The notes beneath the pieces were generated by a model. The model searched no databases, had not been told where the DNA came from, and was given only the letters and a program-made list of their open reading frames with translations. From Pseudomonadota bacterium (GTDB taxonomy: Bacteria; Pseudomonadota; Gammaproteobacteria; Xanthomonadales; Xanthomonadaceae): a DNA stretch of 64,000 nucleotides. Location of the stretch: contig JAEWJB010000158.1 in the NCBI GenBank assembly GCA_023386795.1, positions 1 to 64,000 on the forward strand, given 5' to 3'. Below, one piece after another: positions 51,952 through 60,246 of this stretch. Within the stretch, counting starts at the first letter, position 1; each line of letters starts with the position of its first letter. The position numbers were made by a program, and so were the translations under genes.

Positions 51952-52733
51952 AACCGGAGCAATGTGCCGCCGCCTCCGGGCGGCGGCCTTGCGTCGATAC
52001 CCCCACCTACCTGTGGTGTGGGCGTCTGTTGCTGGTGGCCGCCCTGGTGGCGGTGTGCCTGGTGTTCCTGCCCGCTGCACAGGTTCCGACGAGCTGGGTA
52101 CTGCTTGCGGCCGCATGCGTGTGCGGAAGTGCCATTGTGGCGCGACGACTACCACGACGCATCGCCGCCGGTCGCGTGCGGCAGCTGCTGGCCTGGTACG
52201 GGCCGGCGTTCTTCGTCGGGGCTGCCGCGGCCGACATCACTGCCACGCTGTGGCATTCGCCCACGCTGGATGAAGAGGCGAACCTGCTGCTACGGCCTTT
52301 GCTGGCACGGTGGCCACTGGCCGGGATCCTGGCCGGGGCTGGCATCGTCCAGGTGGCATTTGTCTCGCTATCGATCTCCCTGTGGTGGAACTTGTTGGCG
52401 CGGTGGTCGTGGTACATCGGCGAGGTCGGCGTGCGCGGCCGCGTTCCCCTTCCCCTCGCCATGCTGGGTATGCGCCCGGGCAGCGTCGGGCGTCTGTTCG
52501 GCATGGGGCGCCACATGGACCTGGGCTTGACCGCGGTTGGCTTCTATTTGCCTTGGGTCTATCTCGGCCGTGTCTATCTGGCGATGGAGTGGATGGGGTG
52601 GGTTCCGATCTCGCGGCTGGTAATGCCGGGCGTGTTGTTGGGCGCCGCCTATCTCACGCAGTGGGCGATCGTGCGGCATGCCTGCACCCGGATGGATAAG
52701 AAAAATCCAATGGTGAAAGCATCCATCCGCTAG
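51948..52733 (+). CDS. six-helix membrane protein of the peptide locus
   Basis: A 261-residue integral membrane protein of no recognised family. Hydrophobic helices lie at about 22-43, 48-66, 84-102, 123-148, 193-213 and 224-243, with a basic C-terminus. The GTG at 51948 overlaps the stop of the first peptide gene (GTGA), so the two are coupled. Its place between two leader peptides and upstream of the exporter makes self-immunity or leader/peptide processing plausible. No catalytic motif such as CAAX-protease EE is seen. Confidence 0.7.
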   Translation: MKPEQCAAASGRRPCVDTPTYLWCGRLLLVAALVAVCLVFLPAAQVPTSWVLLAAACVCGSAIVARRLPRRIAAGRVRQLLAWYGPAFFVGAAAADITATLWHSPTLDEEANLLLRPLLARWPLAGILAGAGIVQVAFVSLSISLWWNLLARWSWYIGEVGVRGRVPLPLAMLGMRPGSVGRLFGMGRHMDLGLTAVGFYLPWVYLGRVYLAMEWMGWVPISRLVMPGVLLGAAYLTQWAIVRHACTRMDKKNPMVKASIR

Positions 52734-52879
52734 AAATCGAAAATCCATGCAGGATCGTGATTGTTCGATTGAATGCACGGACGCACCATGCGCCCGCCAG
52801 TGGGTTGGCGACCTCGATCGTGCATCGGGTTGGCATCGACGGCTGGTACCAATCACTTTAATGAAATGGAGAAATGCCC

Positions 52880-53089
52880 ATGCGTGACCTGACCCTCTCC
52901 GAAATCTCCGCGGTCAACGGTGCGGGCGGCAATCGTGCCCCGGCGTACTACTGCTATCCGGTCCCGTCGTATGGCCGTGGCTATGCCACTGTCGGGGCCC
53001 TGGCCGGTGCGGCCGTGGTCGGCGGTGCCGTCGCCCTGGGCGTGGCGGGCGTCGTGAAGTTGAAGCTCCTCGCCCTGGCGCTGTGCTGA
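52880..53089 (+). CDS. bacteriocin-like double-glycine-leader peptide
   Basis: A 69-residue precursor. The leader MRDLTLSEISAVNGAGG repeats the pattern of the peptide at 51814 (MR-acidic-LT, Glu8, Val12, Gly14). Cleavage may follow the final GG or NGA. The mature part would start with a Tyr/Pro-rich segment (PAYYCYPVPSYGRGY) and continue as a Gly/Ala/Val helix with GxxxG spacing (GALAGAAVVGGAVALG), ending KLKLLALALC; such helices are typical of membrane-active class II peptides. The ATG at 52880 is chosen since GGAG lies eight bases upstream; ATG 52874 is too close to it. Confidence 0.75.
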   Translation: MRDLTLSEISAVNGAGGNRAPAYYCYPVPSYGRGYATVGALAGAAVVGGAVALGVAGVVKLKLLALALC

Positions 53090-53106
53090 TCGAACAAGTC
53101 GATCGG

Positions 53107-53135
53107 GGGCGCCGCCATGACGGTGGCGCCCTTTT
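53107..53135 (+). terminator. intrinsic terminator between peptide and exporter genes
   Basis: GGGCGCCGCC-5-GGTGGCGCCC (one G-U pair) is followed by TTTT. Being inside the locus it probably acts as a partial terminator, giving more precursor than exporter transcript. Confidence 0.75.
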
Positions 53136-53164
53136 CTGCAGTCGGGGGCAGGGAAGCATGGCGT

Positions 53165-54442
53165 ATGAGCGATGATCTGTTCCGGCAAGAGGTCCTGACC
53201 GCGCGGCGCGCCACCTGGCTGGGTGGCATTACCCTGGCCAGGCCCGCGTCTTCGAAGGCGCTGGTGATCCTGTCGGTGATCGTGGCGGCCACGGTGCTGG
53301 TGTTCGTGCTGCTGGCGTCCTACACCCGGCGCAGCAGCGTGGTGGGGCAACTGGTGCCGGTACGGGGCGCGGTGACGGTGGTGGCACCGGCTGCCGGCGT
53401 GGTGGCGCAATTGAACGCGGAGGAAGGCGGGCGCGTCCGCCGGGGCCAGCCATTGCTGCGGCTGGATACGCCGTTGGCGACCGGCAGTGGTACCGATGCG
53501 ATCGCCGCATTGGCGTCGCGGCTGGCGGAACGGCGTGATGGCCTGGATGCCGCACAGCGCGCACGCGAAGACATGCTGGCCACGCAGGCGCGCGGATTGC
53601 ACGCGCAGCTGGACGCCGCCCGCGCCGAGCAGGCACAGCTCGAACAGGAGATCGCGGTGCGTCAGGACGCGCTGCTGCTGGCAAGGCAGTCGCTGCTACG
53701 GCTCCAGCGCCTGCACGTCGGGCGCTATGTCAGTACCGCGCAGGTGGAGCAGCAGCAGGGCACGGTACTGGATTACGCAGCGCAATTGCAGGCGATGCGA
53801 CGCAGCGCGGCCGGCGCTACGCGCGAGATTGCCCAGCTGGAGCAGGCCTTGGCCGAACTGCCCGGGCAGCAGCTGTCCGCGCGGGCGGAGCATCAGCGCG
53901 CGCTGGCCCAGCTGGCGCAGGAAGAGGTGGAAACCGATGCGCGTGGCGCCCAGGCGCTCACCGCGACCTTGGACGGCGTGGTCGCCAGCCAGCTGGTCAA
54001 GCCAGGACAGGCCGTCCAGGCCGGGCAGCCGCTGCTGGTGCTGATGCCGGCTGATGCGACGCTGGAAGCCGAGCTGTGGGTGCCTAGCCGCGCGATCGGC
54101 TTCATCCGCCGGGGCGACGCGGTGATGCTGCGCTACCAGGCGTATCCGTACCAGAAATTCGGGCACCAGCGCGGCGTGGTGCGGCGCGTTGGGCGCCATG
54201 CGCTTGGCCAGCGCGAACTGCAGCTCAGCGCCCTCGGCAGCAATGCCAGCGAACCGTACTACCGCGTGGTGGTGGCGTTGCAGCGGCAGGGCATCACCGC
54301 CTACGGCCGGGACGAGCCACTGCATCCGGGAATGCTGCTGGAAGCCGACATCCTGGGCGAACGCCGCCGCCTGATCGAATGGATCTTCGAACCGCTCTAC
54401 AGCATCACGGGTCGCGTGGAGATCGCAGGCGACCCCTCATGA
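53165..54442 (+). CDS. HlyD-family membrane fusion protein
   Basis: A 425-residue periplasmic adaptor of type I secretion. One membrane helix near residues 32-53 (VILSVIVAATVLVFVLLAS) is followed by the lipoyl-like half-motif (GAVTVVAPAAGVVAQLNAEEG), a long coiled-coil hairpin of Ala/Gln/Glu/Arg (about 120-260), and the second lipoyl half with DGVVASQLVKPGQAVQAGQPLL. It matches adaptors paired with C39-peptidase bacteriocin exporters (CvaA type). It overlaps or abuts the exporter gene. A partner outer-membrane TolC is encoded at 61.6 kb. Confidence 0.9.
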   Translation: MSDDLFRQEVLTARRATWLGGITLARPASSKALVILSVIVAATVLVFVLLASYTRRSSVVGQLVPVRGAVTVVAPAAGVVAQLNAEEGGRVRRGQPLLRLDTPLATGSGTDAIAALASRLAERRDGLDAAQRAREDMLATQARGLHAQLDAARAEQAQLEQEIAVRQDALLLARQSLLRLQRLHVGRYVSTAQVEQQQGTVLDYAAQLQAMRRSAAGATREIAQLEQALAELPGQQLSARAEHQRALAQLAQEEVETDARGAQALTATLDGVVASQLVKPGQAVQAGQPLLVLMPADATLEAELWVPSRAIGFIRRGDAVMLRYQAYPYQKFGHQRGVVRRVGRHALGQRELQLSALGSNASEPYYRVVVALQRQGITAYGRDEPLHPGMLLEADILGERRRLIEWIFEPLYSITGRVEIAGDPS

Positions 54443-54467
54443 AGACCGCACACGCGGCCGGGAACAC

Positions 54468-56564
54468 GTGAAGCCGATATTGCAATCCGAAGCCGCCGAA
54501 TGCGGCCTGGCCGCCCTGGCGATGGTGACCAGTGCCCATGGGCACGCGATTACGCTCGCCGAACTGCGGCAGCGGTATTCCACTTCGCTCAAGGGCGCCT
54601 CACTGGGCCAACTGATCGCCATCGCGCAGGAGCTGGGCCTGTCGGCGCGGCCGTTGCGGCTGGATATCGAGCACCTGGGGCAGCTGCGCGTGCCGTGCAT
54701 CCTGCACTGGGACCTCAATCATTTCGTCGTGTTGTCCAAGGTGGCCAGGGGCAAGGCGTCGATCCTCGACCCGGCCGTCGGCGAACGCCGCCTGGCGCTG
54801 TCGGAAGTGTCGAGCCATTTCACCGGCATCGCGCTGGAACTGGTGCCCCACGCCGGCTTCCAACGCCGGCGCGCCCTGCCGTCGATCTCCATCCGGCAGC
54901 TCACCGGTCGCGTGCGCGGACTGGGTTCGTCATTGGCGCAGGTGCTTGCGCTGTCGCTGGCGTTGCAGGTCTTCGTGGTATTGGCGCCGTTCTATTCGCA
55001 GTGGGTGATCGACCAGGTGCTGGTGTCGGCCGACCGTGACCTGCTCGCGGTACTCGGCCTGGGATTCGGGCTGGCCTTGCTGCTGCAGGTGGCCGTCGGG
55101 CTGCTGCGCGGCTGGACCGTGGTGCAGTTGTCCGCCTCGCTGGGCCTCCAGTGGATGGGCAATGTCTTCGCCCACCTGCTGCGGTTGCCGATGGACTACT
55201 TCGAGAAGCGCCACCTGGGCGACATCACCTCGCGGCTGGGCTCGGTGCAGGCGATCCAGAAGACCTTGACCACCAGCTTCGTCGAAGCCGTGATCGATGG
55301 CCTGATGGCGGTCGTGACGCTGGTGCTGATGCTGGTCTACAGCTGGAAACTGGCGCTGGTCACGCTGGCGGCGGTGCTGGCGTATCTCGGGATCCGCGCC
55401 GTGGCTTTCCGGCCGCTGCGCGACGGTACCGAACGCCAGCTGGTCGCCGATGCCCGCCGGGAAAGCCATCTGCTCGAATCGCTGCGCGGGATGCAGAGCC
55501 TGAAGGTGGCGGGCGAGGAGCCGCGGCGGCGCGCCACGTATGAAAACCTGATGGTCGACAACGTCAACGCCGAAGTGCGGCTGGCGCGGCTGGACCTGGG
55601 GTTCGGCACTGCGAGCCAGCTGGTGTTCGGGATCGAGCGCGTGGCGGTGGTATGGATCGCCGCGGTGCTGGCCCTGCGCGGCGTGTTCTCGGTGGGCATG
55701 ATGGTGGCCTACCTCGCCTACAAGGACCAGTTCGCCTCGCGCATGTCCGCGTTGATCGACAAGTGGATGGAGCTGCGCATGTTGCGCCTGCACGGCGAAC
55801 GGCTCGCCGACGTGGTGTTGGCGGCGCCCGACCATGCCGCCGCGCCGGCCACCGCCGCGCTGCCGGTTACCGCGTCCCTGCAGTTGGACGGCGTGCACTT
55901 CCGCTATGCCGACAGCGAACCCTGGGTGCTGGCCGATTGCAGCCTGCACGTGGAAGAGGGCGAATCGGTGGCCATCATCGGTGCGTCCGGGTGTGGCAAG
56001 AGCACGTTGCTCAAGTTGCTGCTCGGATTGCAGCGGCCACAAGCCGGCACCATTCGCCTGGGCGGCGAGGACCTGTGGCGGCTCGGGCCGGCCAGGGCGC
56101 GTGCGATGTTCGGCGTGGTGATGCAAGACGACCAGCTGTTCGCCGGCAGCATCGCCGACAACATCAGCTTCTTCGATCCGGCTTTCGACCTGGCACGGGT
56201 GGAGGAGGCGGCGCGGCTGGCGGCGGTGCACGAGGACATCCTCGCCATGCCGATGGGTTATCACGGCCTGATCGGCGACATGGGCAGCGCGCTGTCGGGC
56301 GGACAGAAGCAGCGGCTGATTCTGGCCCGCGCGCTGTATCGCCGTCCGCGGGTGCTGGTGCTCGACGAGGCCACCAGCCACCTGGACGTGGCCCGCGAGC
56401 ACCAGGTCAGCGAGGCGGTGCGCCAGCTGCGGCTGACCCGGCTGATTGTCGCCCACCGGCCGGAGACCATTGCCAGCGCGGACCGCATCCTGGTGATGGA
56501 CCAGGGCCGCATCGTCGAGGAAATCCGTCCCACGCCCCGGGCTGCGGCAGGCGCGCCGGCCTGA
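54468..56564 (+). CDS. C39-peptidase ABC exporter (bacteriocin type)
   Basis: A 698-residue transporter that removes double-glycine leaders and exports the peptide. The N-terminal C39 protease has Gln6, Cys12 (LQSEAAECGLAAL), His85 and Asp101, a complete catalytic set. About six membrane helices span 155-420. The ATPase has Walker A GASGCGKST (505-513), signature LSGGQKQR (609-616) and Walker B VLVLDEATS. The start is the GTG at 54468, which keeps the protease N-terminus in register. A ten-codon frame (ATG 54439) bridges it to the HlyD gene by overlapping stops and starts, implying coupled translation. Confidence 0.93.
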   Translation: MKPILQSEAAECGLAALAMVTSAHGHAITLAELRQRYSTSLKGASLGQLIAIAQELGLSARPLRLDIEHLGQLRVPCILHWDLNHFVVLSKVARGKASILDPAVGERRLALSEVSSHFTGIALELVPHAGFQRRRALPSISIRQLTGRVRGLGSSLAQVLALSLALQVFVVLAPFYSQWVIDQVLVSADRDLLAVLGLGFGLALLLQVAVGLLRGWTVVQLSASLGLQWMGNVFAHLLRLPMDYFEKRHLGDITSRLGSVQAIQKTLTTSFVEAVIDGLMAVVTLVLMLVYSWKLALVTLAAVLAYLGIRAVAFRPLRDGTERQLVADARRESHLLESLRGMQSLKVAGEEPRRRATYENLMVDNVNAEVRLARLDLGFGTASQLVFGIERVAVVWIAAVLALRGVFSVGMMVAYLAYKDQFASRMSALIDKWMELRMLRLHGERLADVVLAAPDHAAAPATAALPVTASLQLDGVHFRYADSEPWVLADCSLHVEEGESVAIIGASGCGKSTLLKLLLGLQRPQAGTIRLGGEDLWRLGPARARAMFGVVMQDDQLFAGSIADNISFFDPAFDLARVEEAARLAAVHEDILAMPMGYHGLIGDMGSALSGGQKQRLILARALYRRPRVLVLDEATSHLDVAREHQVSEAVRQLRLTRLIVAHRPETIASADRILVMDQGRIVEEIRPTPRAAAGAPA

Positions 56565-56590
56565 CGCCGCCGCCCGGCCCCCACCCGCTG

Positions 56591-56596
56591 GTAGAA
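56591..56596 (+). promoter_or_regulatory. likely -10 of the zinc-finger gene
   Basis: TAGAAT about 37 bases before the ATG at 56633. It follows the end of the exporter gene, so transcription of the envelope genes probably restarts here. Confidence 0.4.
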
Positions 56597-56632
56597 TGCG
56601 CCGATCCGTTCCGTCTGCCAGCGACCCCCGCC

Positions 56633-56830
56633 ATGAGCCATACCGCCACCGCGCCCGCCAACGCCGAAAAGCGCTACAACGTGCACCGCAGCGAGCTGCC
56701 GCTGAGCTGCCCGACCCCGGAGATGGCGCTGTGGAACTCGCATCCGCGCGTCTACCTGCCGATCGAGGACGAGCCGAACCAGCAGGCGCAGTGCCCGTAC
56801 TGCGGCGCGATCTTCGTGCTGGTCGACTGA
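56633..56830 (+). CDS. small CHCC zinc-finger protein
   Basis: A 65-residue protein of the zf-CHCC family (related to mitochondrial NDUFS6). Cys in LSCPTPEMALW, His in NSHPRVYLPI and the CPYCGAIF pair give the C-H-C-C zinc site. In proteobacteria it is often encoded next to envelope glycosyltransferase genes and its function is unknown. The gene is ten bases before the glycosyltransferase start. Confidence 0.85.
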   Translation: MSHTATAPANAEKRYNVHRSELPLSCPTPEMALWNSHPRVYLPIEDEPNQQAQCPYCGAIFVLVD

Positions 56831-56840
56831 CCCACGCCCG

Positions 56841-57953
56841 ATGCACCGCCTGACCGTGGTGCAACTGCTGCCGGCCCTGCATTCCGGCGGTGTTGAACGC
56901 TCCACGCTGGAGATCGCCCAGGCACTGGTCCACGCCGGGCACCGCGCGGTCGTCGTCTCTGCCGGCGGCCGGCTGGTGCAGCCGCTGCTGGCCAGTGGGG
57001 CCGAGCACGTCACCCTGGATATCGGCCGCAAGTCGTTGCTGACGCTGCGCCACGTGCCGGCGCTGCGCCGGCTGTTCGTCGAGCTGGGGGCCGATATCGT
57101 CCACGCGCGCTCGCGCCTGCCGGCCTGGCTGGGCTGGTATGCGCTGCGCGGCATGTCCCATGACCTGCGCCCGCGCTTCATCACCACGGTCCACGGGCTC
57201 AACTCGCCCGGCCGCTACAGCGCGGTGATGACCTACGGCGAGCGGGTGATCTGCGTCTCGCGCACGGTGCAGGACTACGTGCTGCGGCACTACCCGGATA
57301 CTGACCCGCAGAAGCTGCGCGTCATTCCGCGCGGCATCGACATGGCGCAATTCCCGCGCCGACCGCACCCGGACCCCAACGCCCGTGCCTGGGCACAGTC
57401 CGAAGTGCCAGCCCTGGCCGGCGATGGCCCTTGGCTGCTGCTGCCGGGGCGCGGCACGCGCCTGAAGGGGCACCACGATGGCCTGCGCCTGCTGGCGCGG
57501 CTGCGCGCCGAAGGCTCCGGCGCGCGCCTGTGGCTGCCGGGTTCGCGCGAGCCCGGGCGCGAAGATTACATCCGCGAACTCGAGGCCGAGGCCGCGCGCC
57601 TGGGCATCGCCGACGCGGTCGCCTTCACCGGGCCGACCTCGCGCATTGCCGAGGCCTATGCGGCTTGCGACTTGGTGCTGCAGCTCTCCCGCAAGCCCGA
57701 GGCGTTCGGCCGCACGGTGCTGGAGGCACTGTCGGTCGGCCGCCCCGTGCTGGGCTGGGCGCATGGCGGCGTGGGCGAACTGCTGGGGGAAATGCAACCG
57801 CGCGGCGCGGTGGCCCCGTTCGACGAAGACGCGCTGGCGCGCCAGGCCGTGGACCTGCTCGCCGCGCCTGCGGCACCCCCGGCGCGGATTCCCTATACCC
57901 TGCACGCGATGCAGGACAGCACCCTGAAGGTCTATGCCGAACGCGCACGCTGA
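56841..57953 (+). CDS. GT4-family glycosyltransferase
   Basis: A 370-residue GT-B glycosyltransferase. The N-terminal VVQLLPALHSGGVERSTLEIAQ and the C-terminal donor-binding E-x7-E motif (EAFGRTVLEALSVGRPVLG) are typical of GT4 enzymes of LPS core or O-antigen synthesis. It overlaps the O-antigen-ligase-like gene by 20 bases, so the two are translated together. It probably adds a sugar to lipid A core. Confidence 0.88.
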   Translation: MHRLTVVQLLPALHSGGVERSTLEIAQALVHAGHRAVVVSAGGRLVQPLLASGAEHVTLDIGRKSLLTLRHVPALRRLFVELGADIVHARSRLPAWLGWYALRGMSHDLRPRFITTVHGLNSPGRYSAVMTYGERVICVSRTVQDYVLRHYPDTDPQKLRVIPRGIDMAQFPRRPHPDPNARAWAQSEVPALAGDGPWLLLPGRGTRLKGHHDGLRLLARLRAEGSGARLWLPGSREPGREDYIRELEAEAARLGIADAVAFTGPTSRIAEAYAACDLVLQLSRKPEAFGRTVLEALSVGRPVLGWAHGGVGELLGEMQPRGAVAPFDEDALARQAVDLLAAPAAPPARIPYTLHAMQDSTLKVYAERAR

Positions 57954-59253
57954 ATCGATCGCGCCGTTGCCCCCGCAGGCCGGGCGCTGGGCGCCGGTGT
58001 GGGTGATCGTGTTCGTCGCGCTGTGGCCCGCGCCGGGCCTGGCCGAGACCGTGCTTTCGCTGGGCGCGGTATTCGCGACCTGGCGCCTGCTGCGGCGCCG
58101 CTTCCGCGGCGGTACGCAACTGCTGAGCGGCGCCGCCTGGGCCCTGACCAGCGTGCTGTTCCTCGCCTATTGGCTGCCGGAACTGTTCTCCGCGTTCGAC
58201 GCCATCGATGTCCCGCTGGCACTGCGCAAGTCGCTGACGGACCTGCGCTACCTGCCTTTCATGTGGCTGTGCGCGATCGCCGTGGCCGACCCGGTGCGTC
58301 GTCGGCGCACCTTCGGCGGACTGGCGATCATCGGCGGCATATGGACGCTGGATGCGCTGGTGCAGGCCGCAGGGGGCACCAGCCCGCTGTTCTGGTCGAT
58401 GGACCAGCTCAAGTGGGCGATCAGTGGCCATGGCCTGTGCACGCCGCAGGAGATCGCCGCGGTGGATCGCCTCAGCGGCCTGCTCGGCCCGTGCAATCTC
58501 AAGTTCGGCCAGACCCTGGCCAGCCTCTCGCCGTTCCTGCTGTTCGCCGCCGCCGCGCGCGGCCGCGTGGCGTGGGCACTGGCGGCGCTGGCGTGCGGCG
58601 CGGTGGTGGTGATGGCCGGCGCGCGTGCGGCCTGGATCACCTATGCCCTGGTGCTGCTGTTCTCCGGCTGGCGGCTGATCGGCTGGCGCGGCATGGCCAC
58701 CGTCGGCGTGGCCGCGCTGCTCGGGGGCGTGGTGATGTTCAACGTCTCGCCGCAGGTGCACGAGCGCGTCATGCGCACCACCACGATGGTGGGCGCAGGC
58801 AGCGAAGGCGTGGATGCAGCACTATCCGGTCGCGCGCAGATCTGGTCGGCGGCGTTGTGCATGGTGCGCGAGCATCCGCTCAATGGCGTGGGCGCGCGTG
58901 GGTTTCGCGAGGCCTATCCGCAGTGCGACCCCGATCCGGGCCACGCGCCTGCCTGGGGCGAAGGCCCGGCTTTCCACGCACACCAGATCGTGCTGGAAAT
59001 CCTCGCCGAGACCGGTGCGCTCGGCCTGATCCTCTGGTTGGCCGGCATCGCCCAGGCGTGGCGTGCGTGGCGCTATTCCAGTCCCGCGGCGCGCGAGCAG
59101 GCGCGCCCGGCGATGGTGGCGCTGCTGGTCACGGTGTTCCCGCTCAACACGCACCTGGCGTTCTATTCGAGTTTCTGGGGCGGACTGACTTTGATGCTGG
59201 CCGGTCTCTATGCCGGCGCGCTGCTCAACGAGGACCGACGCGAAGGGGCGTGA
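57934..59253 (+). CDS. O-antigen ligase/Wzy-type membrane protein
   Basis: A 439-residue polytopic membrane protein with 10-12 hydrophobic helices and a large periplasmic loop carrying the Wzy_C motif FHAHQIVLEILAETGALGLILW. Such proteins join O-antigen to lipid A core (WaaL) or polymerise sugar repeats (Wzy). It starts inside the end of the preceding glycosyltransferase gene and ends exactly where the convergent acyltransferase gene ends (stop codons abut at 59253/59254). Confidence 0.87.
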   Translation: MPNAHAESIAPLPPQAGRWAPVWVIVFVALWPAPGLAETVLSLGAVFATWRLLRRRFRGGTQLLSGAAWALTSVLFLAYWLPELFSAFDAIDVPLALRKSLTDLRYLPFMWLCAIAVADPVRRRRTFGGLAIIGGIWTLDALVQAAGGTSPLFWSMDQLKWAISGHGLCTPQEIAAVDRLSGLLGPCNLKFGQTLASLSPFLLFAAAARGRVAWALAALACGAVVVMAGARAAWITYALVLLFSGWRLIGWRGMATVGVAALLGGVVMFNVSPQVHERVMRTTTMVGAGSEGVDAALSGRAQIWSAALCMVREHPLNGVGARGFREAYPQCDPDPGHAPAWGEGPAFHAHQIVLEILAETGALGLILWLAGIAQAWRAWRYSSPAAREQARPAMVALLVTVFPLNTHLAFYSSFWGGLTLMLAGLYAGALLNEDRREGA

Positions 59254-60180
59254 TCACTGGTACATGCGCAGCTTCGGGCCGCCATCGGGCTGGCGCTTGA
59301 AGCGGCGATGGATCCACAAGTACTGGTCCGGCGCCTCGCGCACCATGTCCTCGATCGCCGCGTTCACCTGCGCGGTGTCGGCCACGGCATCGTCGGAGGG
59401 AATGCCGGGCAGCGGCGCACCCACGCGCAGGATGTAGTCACCCCCCTCGCGGCGATGGAAGTACGGCACCACCGCGCATCCGGTCAGGCGCGAAAGCTGG
59501 TGGGTAGCGGTGATGGTCGCCGCCGGGTGGCCGAAGAACGGCACGAACACGGTGTCCTTGCCGCGCATGTCCTGGTCCGGGGCATACCACAGCAACCCGC
59601 CTTTCTTGAGGTGCTTGATCGTCGCGCGCAGGTCCTCGTTGGCGAACATCGCCTGCGCGTAGCGCAGGCGGCCACGCTTGACCGCCCATTCGAACACCGG
59701 GTTGCGGTGGCGGCGGTACATGCCGGCCAGCGGCACGTAGTCGCACAGCAGCCTTCCGCACATCTCCAGCGTCATGAAGTGGCCGGAGACCAGCAGCACG
59801 CCGCGGCCTTCGGCCTGCAATGCCCGCAGGTGTTCCACGCCTTCGATGCGCACGCGCGGGCGGATGGCGTCGATGCTGCCCCACCACGCACGCGCGAATT
59901 CGAACAGGCCCACCCCGAGCGCATCGAAACTGTCGCGCAGCAGTCGCGCGCGCCAGGCATCGTCCTGGTCGGGGAAGCACAGCCGAAGGTTGACCTCGGC
60001 GGCACGGCGACGGGTGCTGGCGACATGGAAGGCGATCCAGCCGATGCCCCGGCCGAGCGCCCGCTGCAGCAGCCACGGCAGCCGGCCGGCGGCCACCATG
60101 ACCACCAGGGCCAGATACATCGGCCAGTGTGCAGGCGTCAGCAGGGAAGGGCGGGTGGCGACGTCGGCAGGCTCGGACAT
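59254..60180 (-). CDS. LpxL/HtrB-type lipid A acyltransferase
   Basis: A 308-residue inner-membrane acyltransferase adding a secondary acyl chain to Kdo-lipid A. An N-terminal membrane helix (PMYLALVVMVAAGRLPWLL) is followed by the catalytic HX4E motif in VSGHFMTLEMCGR, and GLLWYAPDQDM is conserved in the family. The start at 60180 is preferred because TAGAAT lies seven bases upstream, implying a leaderless mRNA; an in-frame ATG at 60189 is an alternative. It is divergent from waaA. Confidence 0.88.
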   Translation of the reverse strand: MSEPADVATRPSLLTPAHWPMYLALVVMVAAGRLPWLLQRALGRGIGWIAFHVASTRRRAAEVNLRLCFPDQDDAWRARLLRDSFDALGVGLFEFARAWWGSIDAIRPRVRIEGVEHLRALQAEGRGVLLVSGHFMTLEMCGRLLCDYVPLAGMYRRHRNPVFEWAVKRGRLRYAQAMFANEDLRATIKHLKKGGLLWYAPDQDMRGKDTVFVPFFGHPAATITATHQLSRLTGCAVVPYFHRREGGDYILRVGAPLPGIPSDDAVADTAQVNAAIEDMVREAPDQYLWIHRRFKRQPDGGPKLRMYQ

Positions 60181-60246
60181 GGAGGTCATTCTATCGCCCC
60201 GCGGCCCGCGTCGCGCCCGGGGCGGCCGGCATCGTATCCTTCGCCG

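Noticed and set aside
52747..52887. 46-codon frame just before the second peptide gene
   Set aside because: No ribosome-binding site, no leader motif, and it overlaps the better supported peptide start.
54930..57905. 991-codon minus-strand frame under the exporter and glycosyltransferase genes
   Set aside because: It is antisense to clearly conserved domains and rich in His/Arg/Gln repeats, as expected from GC-rich codon shadows.
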